Shown: positions 1 to 4,505 of the stretch, piece by piece
Layout: each line of letters starts with the position of its first letter
Numbering within the stretch: the first letter of the stretch is position 1
Assembly: GCA_002493085.1 (NCBI GenBank)
Contig: DKXQ01000228.1
Coordinates: forward strand, 1 to 5,022
Source: Lachnoclostridium sp. UBA7122
GTDB lineage: Bacteria > Bacillota > Clostridia > Lachnospirales > Lachnospiraceae
Reading direction: 5' to 3'
Length of the DNA stretch: 5,022 nucleotides
Notes under the pieces: model-generated
Told to the model about the DNA's origin: nothing
What the model saw: the letters and a program-made list of their open reading frames with translations, nothing else
The model's database searches: none
Program-made: the position numbers and the translations under genes

Positions 1-118
1 TAATCAAACACCGAATATATAGATAAAGAAGCAAAATATTTATTGTGCAATTTTCAGATGTGCTCATTTATAGTTAATCAAGAAATAAAAATAAGAAGTA
101 TAATCAAATTGAAAAAAG

Positions 119-138
119 TTCCACCTGTGCGGTTGGAA
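119..138. repeat. Palindrome TTCCA-N10-TGGAA, left copy
   Basis: The arms TTCCA (119-123) and TGGAA (134-138) pair, and inner bases (CTG with CGG, counting one wobble) can extend the stem after one mismatch. A related sequence in the same orientation lies at 1657-1677, and both are followed by an A-rich AAGTAA/AATAAA tract. The similarity covers about 23 bases with several substitutions. It is likely part of a degenerate mobile-element end; the element family is not recognised. Confidence 0.45.
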
Positions 139-144
139 GTAATC

Positions 145-287
145 TTTAAAAGAGAACTATAAAAATACTATTCAGAAATTGTAAAATTAATGAATAAAAA
201 GAATAATTTGTAAAAACATCTTTCTTTTTTCTCTTAAAACCTAGAAATAGTCTAATTTTACAAGCAATTTTAGCTGATTTTGCTCCT
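145..287 (+). repeat. Long inverted repeat, left copy
   Basis: This stretch matches the reverse complement of 1695-1829 along nearly its whole length, with scattered substitutions and one gap of about 8 bases in a T-rich run near 222-236. The core at 241-281 differs from its partner (1701-1741) at a single base. The two copies point at each other and enclose about 1.4 kb holding the radical SAM gene. Reading frames are not preserved between the copies because of the gap and stops, so this is non-coding repeat DNA. It could be a MITE-like element or the terminal region of an insertion sequence present twice. No transposase gene lies inside it. Confidence 0.8.
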
Positions 288-524
288 GTACAGCAAGATG
301 CAAATGTAGAATGATATTTGAGAGTTTACCATGAAGAAGTTTATTTTATACAGAATACTGAACTTGTTGTAGCTTTATCATACTCTGGGTTTGAATATAA
401 AAATATCATTCTTTTTTGTGAGAATAAGTGTGATCGTTTCTTTATTAAGAAATTAAAATAGAAAAGATTTATCAAATCATTTCTGAAAAAGAATTTTTTT
501 CACATAAAAATATTACAGAAAAAT

Positions 525-531
525 AGAGGTG
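525..531 (+). promoter_or_regulatory. Ribosome binding site supporting the TTG start of the radical SAM gene
   Basis: AGAGGTG lies 11 bases before the TTG at 543. That spacing is rather long, but it is the only Shine-Dalgarno-like run upstream. No in-frame ATG exists between the preceding in-frame stop (TAG 459-461) and the conserved part of the protein, and the other in-frame TTG codons (573, 588) have no such motif. The surrounding ATAGAGGTGA is identical to the ribosome binding site of the truncated frame at 1556. Confidence 0.55.
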
Positions 532-542
532 AAAGTAAAATT

Positions 543-1460
543 TTGAAAAGAAAAAAATCAATTAAAAAAAATTTGAACTTTACGAAATTGCACCTTATTT
601 GTGCAGAGAACAAGATAAATAATCAAATCCTTCTCACAAACATTCAACGATTTTCTCTTCACGATGGTCCAGGAATCCGTACTACTGTATTTCTTAAGGG
701 GTGTTCTTTACGTTGCCCATGGTGTAGCAATCCAGAGAATCTCTCCAGTCAACCACAATCCTATATCAAAGATGGTATAGAAGAAGTATATGGAAAGTAC
801 TATAAGTCAGAGGCTCTGGTGAAAGAGTGCTTGAAGGATAAAGTTTTCTATAAAGGAAAAATTAGCAATCCTGCTCTCTGGAATATCAACAATGCAACTG
901 ATATAGATAAATTACCTGGTGGTGTTACATTCTCTGGTGGAGAATGTTTTCTTCAGATGGATAAACTGTTTCCTGTGTGTGAAGAACTACATAGAAATGG
1001 TATTCACATCGCTGCTGAGACATGCTTATTTTGTAATCCTGAACAGGTAAAGTTGGCTCTTAACCACATTGATTTCTTCTATGTGGATATGAAGATTCTT
1101 GATCCAGACCGCTGTAAGTTTATTGAACACGGAAATTTTAATCTGTATCTTGAAAATATAAATACTCTTTTGAATTGGAAAAACAGAAATGGATATCATA
1201 AACCAATAGTTATTCGCATTCCAGTGATTGGAACTTATACTGACGATGTTCATAACCGTGAATTTGTTAAGGAGTTGATTAGTAAATATCAAGAATCAAT
1301 ATTAAAAATTGAACTCATCAAAGAGCATAATTTGGGAGCAAGTAAGTACAAATCCTTAAACATGAAAATGTCCTACCATGGAGTAACAAATTCACTGATG
1401 GAACAATATAAAACCGAACTTTCCGATTTGGGAATTCCAGTGGAAATTTGTAAAATTTGA
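543..1460 (+). CDS. Radical SAM protein, glycyl-radical-enzyme activase (PflA-like) family
   Basis: The product is 305 residues, presumably cytoplasmic. Seen in the sequence: an activase N-terminal core NIQRFSLHDGPGIRTTVFLKG (33-53); the radical SAM cluster motif C54-x3-C58-x2-C61 (CSLRCPWC), which binds the 4Fe-4S cluster that cleaves S-adenosylmethionine; then SNPEN (62-66); GGVTFSGGE (126-134), the glycine-rich SAM-binding segment; and VDMKILD (181-187). Members of this family use the 5'-deoxyadenosyl radical to place a glycyl radical on a partner enzyme. Many activases of this family carry an inserted ferredoxin domain with two CxxCxxCxxxC clusters between the cluster motif and GGVTFSGGE; here the roughly 60-residue insert has one Cys only (96), so extra clusters are absent. 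Residues 1-30 are lysine-rich and unlike the usual start, and the start codon is TTG. No glycyl radical enzyme is adjacent, so the substrate is unknown. The gene lies between inverted repeats and transposon debris, which suggests horizontal acquisition. The family is sure; the specific function is not. Confidence 0.88.
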   Translation: MKRKKSIKKNLNFTKLHLICAENKINNQILLTNIQRFSLHDGPGIRTTVFLKGCSLRCPWCSNPENLSSQPQSYIKDGIEEVYGKYYKSEALVKECLKDKVFYKGKISNPALWNINNATDIDKLPGGVTFSGGECFLQMDKLFPVCEELHRNGIHIAAETCLFCNPEQVKLALNHIDFFYVDMKILDPDRCKFIEHGNFNLYLENINTLLNWKNRNGYHKPIVIRIPVIGTYTDDVHNREFVKELISKYQESILKIELIKEHNLGASKYKSLNMKMSYHGVTNSLMEQYKTELSDLGIPVEICKI

Positions 1461-1542
1461 ATTTCTTTCATTTATCCATTTCCAGTATTATAGCAATCCC
1501 ATAAAATATCAATAGTCTTGACAAGCAATGTATAATAAAGAT

Positions 1543-1550
1543 AGAGGTGA
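1543..1550 (+). promoter_or_regulatory. Ribosome binding site of the truncated frame at 1556
   Basis: AGAGGTGA lies 5 bases before the ATG at 1556, a good Shine-Dalgarno match and spacing. TTGACA (1518-1523) and TATAAT (1531-1536) both occur upstream but only 7 bases apart, too close to act together as one sigma-70 promoter. Confidence 0.5.
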
Positions 1551-1555
1551 TAAAA

Positions 1556-1612
1556 ATGTTGAACAATGAAACAAGAGAATTATTAGTAAAAGCATATAAA
1601 AAGAGACTGTAA
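1556..1612 (+). pseudogene. 5' fragment of an interrupted gene, possibly an IS630-type transposase
   Basis: The frame gives 18 residues, MLNNETRELLVKAYKKRL, then TAA. It has a textbook ribosome binding site, so it probably was a real gene start. The phrase TRELLVKAY resembles the beginning of IS630-family transposases, whose N-terminal helix-turn-helix follows (recollection of the family, not a database hit). The frame breaks at about 1601-1603, exactly where a GAGACTGTAAAAATAACT motif begins, so the last residues and the stop would come from inserted DNA. The rest of the gene is not found downstream in the window. It could alternatively be a chance short frame. Confidence 0.4.
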
Positions 1613-1623
1613 AAATAACTGTG
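1603..1623 (+). mobile_element. Possible insertion sequence terminus (IS256-like)
   Basis: The motif GAGACTGTAAAAATAACT resembles terminal inverted repeats seen in IS256-family elements, which commonly carry a GACTGT...TGTGTA-type end; this is from memory of the family. It coincides with the point where the upstream frame stops looking protein-like. A matching opposite terminus (TACACAGTT...CAGTCTC) was not found anywhere in the window, and no IS256 transposase is present, so this is at most a remnant or one end of a deleted element. Confidence 0.3.
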
Positions 1624-1656
1624 TATTGTCGAAAATTGGTATGTAATCCAAAAAAT

Positions 1657-1677
1657 TTTCCACTTGTGTGATGGAAA
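1657..1677. repeat. Palindrome TTTCCA-N9-TGGAAA, right copy
   Basis: The arms TTTCCA (1657-1662) and TGGAAA (1672-1677) are a perfect 6-bp inverted repeat. The sequence is related to 119-138 in the same orientation, although the neighbouring long repeats are inverted relative to each other. It lies some 50 bases inside the putative element end at 1603, so it may be a sub-terminal structure of the same element. Confidence 0.45.
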
Positions 1678-1694
1678 TAAAATATTATTAATGT

Positions 1695-1829
1695 AGGACT
1701 AAAATCAGCTAAAATTGCTTGTAAAATTAGATTATTTCTAGATTTTAAAAAAAGATATTTTTACAAACTTTTCCTTTTATTTATTACTTTTATAACTCAT
1801 GAATAGTATTTTCATGGTTTTATTTTAAA
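1695..1829 (-). repeat. Long inverted repeat, right copy
   Basis: Read on the minus strand, this matches 145-287: the core 1701-1741 is the reverse complement of 241-281 with one mismatch, and the match continues through GTAAAAATATCTTT and AAAATACTATTC to TTTAAAA. It is about 8 bases shorter than the left copy. No open frame with a start is shared by the copies. Together the two copies bracket the radical SAM gene. Confidence 0.8.
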
Positions 1830-1900
1830 CATCAATTTATAACTTTTCTAATTTCGATATATTTTTATAAAAACCAAAACAATATATTGTATCTAGTTAT

Positions 1901-1923
1901 TACTATATTATCTATATATAGTA
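1901..1923. promoter_or_regulatory. AT-only inverted repeat upstream of the regulator promoter
   Basis: TACTATA (1901-1907) and TATAGTA (1917-1923) are a perfect 7-bp inverted repeat with a 9-base spacer, centred about 40 bases upstream of the extended -10 element at 1948-1956. It could be an operator or simply chance in very AT-rich DNA. Confidence 0.25.
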
Positions 1924-1947
1924 TGTAATCAAAAAGTTGTAAACTGG

Positions 1948-1956
1948 TGATATAAT
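1948..1956 (+). promoter_or_regulatory. Extended -10 promoter of the response regulator and kinase genes
   Basis: TGATATAAT is a perfect extended -10 element (TGnTATAAT). The -35 region at about 1928-1933 has no consensus hexamer, as is common for extended -10 promoters. Transcription would start near 1963, giving a leader of roughly 20-35 bases. Only a weak Shine-Dalgarno sequence precedes either possible start of the regulator. Confidence 0.6.
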
Positions 1957-1997
1957 AAAGAAAACTGTGATTAAAAACATGAATGGTATTAAAAAAT

Positions 1998-2714
1998 ATG
2001 AAAAATATATTAATTGTTGAGGATGACAAAACGCTTTGTGATGGCATTGCTATTGCCATTAAGGAAAGTGATACTAATATAATACAGTCTGGTTCTGTTG
2101 CAGATGCCAGGAGAAATATAAAGTGTGCTGATTTGGTTATTCTTGATATAAATCTGCCTGATGGAAGCGGTCTGGATTTTTTAAAAGAGATACGGAGATG
2201 GTCTGTACTTCCTGTTATTATGCTTACTGCTAATGATATGGAAACTGATATTGTTATGGGGCTTGAAAGCGGGGCAGATGATTATATTACTAAACCTTTC
2301 AGCCTGGCTGTTTTAAGGGCGAGGGTGCATACACAGCTTCGCAGGGAAGATGTTATTAAGGATAAGAATTTCTATAAGAGTGCCAATATTATAGAAATTG
2401 ATAATTTTTACTTTGATTTTGATGGCATGGAGTACCGCAGGGAAGGTGAAAATATTGAGCTTAGCAAGACAGAACAGAAGCTTCTTAAGCTGCTTGTTTT
2501 TAACAGGGGGCATATAGTTTTAAGGGAAGAACTTATAGATAAAATATGGTCTTCTGATGCAGAATATGTAGATACCAACGCACTGTCAGTAACAATAAAA
2601 AGGCTGCGTGATAAGCTAGAGAAAGATTCTGCAAAACCTGAATATATTAAGACAGTTTATGGTATAGGGTATACATGGGAAAATGCTGCTTCACGCTGGG
2701 GGAAAGATGAATAG
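1998..2714 (+). CDS. OmpR/PhoB-family response regulator
   Basis: This is a DNA-binding transcription regulator, cytoplasmic, probably phosphorylated by the kinase encoded next. From the start chosen here it is 238 residues, the usual length. The receiver domain (about 1-115) shows the acidic pair in ILIVEDD (8-10), phospho-acceptor D50 in VILDINLPDG, T77 in MLTAND and K99 in TKPF. The C-terminal winged helix (about 135-232) includes ELSKTEQKLLKLL, the recognition region VDTNALSVTIKRLRDKL and the closing wing YIKTVYGIGYTW. The ATG at 1998 is preferred because family members begin MKNILIVEDD; an in-frame ATG at 1983 would add five residues, and neither has a good ribosome binding site. It overlaps the kinase gene by 8 bases, so the two are co-translated. 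Its likely target is the tandem repeat at 3732-3754. It resembles VanR/BceR-type regulators; the specific signal is unknown. Confidence 0.95.
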   Translation: MKNILIVEDDKTLCDGIAIAIKESDTNIIQSGSVADARRNIKCADLVILDINLPDGSGLDFLKEIRRWSVLPVIMLTANDMETDIVMGLESGADDYITKPFSLAVLRARVHTQLRREDVIKDKNFYKSANIIEIDNFYFDFDGMEYRREGENIELSKTEQKLLKLLVFNRGHIVLREELIDKIWSSDAEYVDTNALSVTIKRLRDKLEKDSAKPEYIKTVYGIGYTWENAASRWGKDE

Positions 2715-3621
2715 AAAGCTTGTAATTGCCTGTATAATTGTTACAACAGTAGTTGTATTTATATCAGTTACAATAGTTATTATATATTATAAAAAAGTAA
2801 GAAAGATACTTGAAAATGCTGCTGCAATAATTAAAGATGCTAATAATGGACAGTTTTATGAGAAAAGATATGATGAAAGCATGTTGTCATATTTAGAGGC
2901 AAAGTTTTATGAATATATTTCTGCAGCTGAAGTTTCCAGGAATAATATTATAAATGAAAGGGATAGAATTAAGGGGCTTATATCTGATATATCACATCAG
3001 ACAAAGACACCTATATCCAATATAATGCTTTTTGCACAGATTTTAGATGAACAGGAACTTGATAAAAACAGCAGAAAGTATGTACAGGCTATAATTGAAC
3101 AGTCTGATAAACTGGATTTTCTTGTACGTTCACTTATAAAAACATCAAGGCTTGAGGCAGGAATAATATCACTTCATCCAGAATACAATAATTGTATGCC
3201 TATGCTTGAAATGGTATTTAATCAGATTGCACCAAAGGCAGAGCAAAAAGGAATAGTTTTAAATCTTAATGTAACAGATGCAGCAGCAGTATTTGATGTA
3301 AAGTGGACAACTGAAGCATTGTATAATATTGCTGACAATGCAGTAAAGTACACGCCAGCAGGTGGCATGATTACTATAGAAGTTGTTAAATATGAGTTAT
3401 TTATTGTAATAAAGGTTACAGATAATGGAATTGGAATAAAGGAGGATGAGGCTGCACAGATATTTGGAAGATTTTACCGTTCACCTGACGTTAGGGATAG
3501 AGAAGGTGTTGGGCTTGGACTTTATCTTGCAAGACAAATAGTATCAGGCGAGGGCGGATATATTAAGGTTAAATCAGAATATGGACATGGCAGTGTATTT
3601 TTTGTATATCTTAGAAGCTGA
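2707..3621 (+). CDS. Membrane sensor histidine kinase with one transmembrane segment
   Basis: This is the probable partner of the preceding regulator: it autophosphorylates on His and passes phosphate to the regulator's Asp. The product is 304 residues from the ATG at 2707, which follows GGGGGAAAG directly; an ATG at 2683 would add eight residues but lacks this site. One hydrophobic helix lies at about 5-28, and the cytoplasmic part follows at once, so there is no extracellular sensor domain. A coiled linker (about 29-88) leads to the HisKA box ISDISHQTKTP with H97. The ATPase domain has the N box (N207/N211 region, NIADNAVKYTP), G1 DNGIGI (239-244), F box FGRFYR (253-258) and G2 GVGLGLYLAR (267-276). 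All catalytic motifs are present. The residue after the phospho-histidine is Gln rather than Glu, a form common in Firmicute kinases of this type. The signal is probably intramembrane or delivered by a partner such as the neighbouring transporter (inference). Confidence 0.93.
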   Translation: MNRKLVIACIIVTTVVVFISVTIVIIYYKKVRKILENAAAIIKDANNGQFYEKRYDESMLSYLEAKFYEYISAAEVSRNNIINERDRIKGLISDISHQTKTPISNIMLFAQILDEQELDKNSRKYVQAIIEQSDKLDFLVRSLIKTSRLEAGIISLHPEYNNCMPMLEMVFNQIAPKAEQKGIVLNLNVTDAAAVFDVKWTTEALYNIADNAVKYTPAGGMITIEVVKYELFIVIKVTDNGIGIKEDEAAQIFGRFYRSPDVRDREGVGLGLYLARQIVSGEGGYIKVKSEYGHGSVFFVYLRS

Positions 3622-3691
3622 TAGGGAAATGCCATTAAAGCGGCCGCACCTGGCGCAGTAAAGCTTGCACATTTTTACTTTGCCTTCACAG

Positions 3692-3729
3692 AAATAAAAT
3701 CTTACAACACTGTAAGATTTTATTTTTTT
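3692..3729 (+). terminator. Intrinsic terminator after the kinase gene
   Basis: AAATAAAATCTTAC (3692-3705) pairs perfectly over 14 bp with GTAAGATTTTATTT (3712-3725) around the loop AACACT, and a T run (3723-3729) completes it. The A-rich foot could let it work in both directions. It separates the regulator/kinase unit from the transporter unit, so the latter needs its own promoter. Confidence 0.88.
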
Positions 3730-3731
3730 CT

Positions 3732-3754
3732 GGAAAGATTGTGGAAAGAATTGT
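3732..3754 (+). promoter_or_regulatory. Tandem direct repeat, candidate response-regulator operator
   Basis: GGAAAGATTGT (3732-3742) is followed directly by GGAAAGAATTGT (3743-3754), the same sequence with one extra A. A period of about 11 bp, one DNA turn, is typical of sites bound head-to-tail by OmpR/PhoB-family dimers. The repeat covers the place where the -35 hexamer of the following promoter should be, and no -35 consensus is present there. This fits activation by the regulator encoded at 1998-2714 (inference). Confidence 0.5.
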
Positions 3755-3763
3755 GTGCTAAAC

Positions 3764-3772
3764 TGTTACTAT
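3764..3772 (+). promoter_or_regulatory. Extended -10 promoter of the ABC transporter genes
   Basis: TGTTACTAT fits TGn followed by TACTAT, four of six matches to TATAAT. The expected -35 position (3744-3749, GAAAGA) is non-consensus and lies within the tandem repeat, as in activator-dependent promoters. Transcription would start near 3779, giving a leader of about 70 bases. AAACTG stands just before or across the TG motif here and at the regulator promoter (1941-1946). Confidence 0.45.
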
Positions 3773-3813
3773 CCACAAAGTTAAAACAGAATTAGCTGTT
3801 TTTACACATGTGG
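3773..3813 (+). promoter_or_regulatory. Dyad or hairpin at the 5' end of the transporter leader
   Basis: AAAACAG (3783-3789) pairs perfectly with CTGTTTT (3796-3802) around AATTAG. The dyad extends with GT/AC and with CCACA (3773-3777) against TGTGG (3809-3813), separated by short internal loops. No T run follows, so it is not a terminator. It could be an operator at the transcription start or, in RNA, a 5' stem-loop that stabilises the message. It ends about 17 bases before the purine-rich ribosome binding site and so does not hide it. Confidence 0.45.
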
Positions 3814-3830
3814 AGAATGGACATTGAAGA

Positions 3831-3841
3831 GAGGAAGAGAG
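3831..3841 (+). promoter_or_regulatory. Ribosome binding site of the ABC ATPase gene
   Basis: The purine-rich run GAGGAAGAGAG ends 7 bases before the ATG at 3849. It fixes this start, which also agrees with the usual N-terminus of the family. Confidence 0.65.
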
Positions 3842-3848
3842 TAAAAAT

Positions 3849-4505
3849 ATGGAATCGTTGAAAGTAACAGATGTATCTAAAGTGTACAGCCAGAAAAATA
3901 TATCACTGCAGGCACTGGACAATGTTAATATGACAATACAACGAGGAGAGTTTGTTATTATATTGGGCAGAAGCGGTTCTGGCAAGTCAACACTTCTGAA
4001 TATAATGGCTGGTCTGGATGAACCTACAAAAGGGAAAGTTTTTGTTGATGGCGAAAATATATCCTGTCTGAAAGAAGAAAAAAGAACAATGCTGCGCAGG
4101 AAAAAGATTGGCTTTATCTTCCAGGCATATGAACTGCTGCCTGCATTAACAGTGGTGGATAATATAAAACTGCCGCAGCTAAAGCCAGATAAAGGATACT
4201 TAAAAGAACTTTTACGTGCTCTTGAAATAGAGGGGTATGAAAAGTTTTATCCAGACCAGTTATCCGGAGGGCAGCAACAGAGGGTTTCAATAGCAAGGGC
4301 GTTAATCAACCATCCATCTATCCTTTTGGCAGATGAGCCAACAGGAAATCTTGACTCAAAAACAGAAAGGGCTGTAATCTGCCTGTTAAAAGGTCTTATA
4401 AAAGAGTATAACACCAGCATTGTCCTTGTTACACATAATGAAAAGCTGGCTAAAGATGCAGACCGCATAATACGTTTAGAGGATGGTGGGATAATAAATG
4501 GATAG
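3849..4505 (+). CDS. ABC transporter ATP-binding protein, MacB/LolD/BceA type
   Basis: This is the cytoplasmic motor subunit that hydrolyses ATP for the FtsX-like permease encoded next. At 218 residues it is a single nucleotide-binding domain of normal length for the family. Motifs in order: A-loop Y13; Walker A GRSGSGKST (40-48); Q-loop Q92 in FIFQAYELLPALTVVDNI, typical of the MacB/LolD/BceA group; signature LSGGQQQR (138-145); Walker B ILLADEP (158-164) with catalytic E163; D-loop NLDS (167-170); H-loop H196 in LVTHNE. All active residues are intact. The group serves lipoprotein release, macrolide or antimicrobial-peptide export and resistance; in a Gram-positive next to a two-component system, peptide or envelope-stress resistance is most likely (inference). 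The stop overlaps the permease start by 8 bases (ATGGATAG), indicating translational coupling. Confidence 0.95.
   Translation: MESLKVTDVSKVYSQKNISLQALDNVNMTIQRGEFVIILGRSGSGKSTLLNIMAGLDEPTKGKVFVDGENISCLKEEKRTMLRRKKIGFIFQAYELLPALTVVDNIKLPQLKPDKGYLKELLRALEIEGYEKFYPDQLSGGQQQRVSIARALINHPSILLADEPTGNLDSKTERAVICLLKGLIKEYNTSIVLVTHNEKLAKDADRIIRLEDGGIING

Larger units (their letters stand above)
1..542. other. AT-rich gene-poor accessory stretch left of the radical SAM gene
   Basis: No intact gene is supported here. A + strand frame is open from base 4 to a TAA at 160-162, with its only ATG at 58 and no ribosome binding site; it could encode 34 residues but looks like noise or a remnant. A second open stretch in another frame ends at TGA 312-314, continues as 48 codons from 315, and ends at TAG 459-461. 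That 48-codon product has a balanced composition (it includes the stretch TELVVALSYSGFEYKN) but no start codon with a ribosome binding site, so it may be the tail of a decayed gene. The stretch also contains the small palindrome at 119-138 and the long repeat at 145-287. No RNA gene or CRISPR array was seen. Confidence 0.5.
1613..1982. other. AT-rich non-coding stretch between accessory DNA and the two-component operon
   Basis: No gene is supported. It contains the right copies of the palindrome and of the long repeat (both listed separately), then about 90 very AT-rich bases (1830-1920). An inverted repeat TACTATA / TATAGTA lies at 1901-1907 and 1917-1923. The promoter of the response regulator follows. 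The boundary between accessory DNA and the backbone operon probably lies between about 1830 and 1900. Confidence 0.5.

Noticed and set aside
1026..1292. Minus-strand open frame of 88 codons inside the radical SAM gene
   Set aside because: It lies wholly antisense to a gene with intact catalytic motifs, has no ribosome binding site, and its product has no recognisable domain.
1441..1500. Terminator after the radical SAM gene
   Set aside because: Only a weak AT-only inverted repeat (GAAATT / AATTTC) without a stable stem or following T run is present.
1518..1536. TTGACA and TATAAT as a strong sigma-70 promoter
   Set aside because: The two hexamers are only 7 bases apart; a working promoter needs about 17. 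Either might act with another element, but none at proper spacing matches well.
145..1829. Repeats considered as a CRISPR array or phage attachment sites
   Set aside because: There are only two long copies, inverted and 1.4 kb apart, with no regular spacers, cas genes or integrase; attachment sites would be direct repeats.
1865..2059. Minus-strand open frame of 64 codons over the regulator promoter
   Set aside because: The composition is AT-driven (I, F, Y rich), there is no ribosome binding site, and it overlaps the regulator's start and promoter.
3640..3666. NotI- and HindIII-like sites as a sign of vector sequence
   Set aside because: No other vector or synthetic sequence is seen, and the flanks continue naturally into a native terminator; coincidence is more likely.
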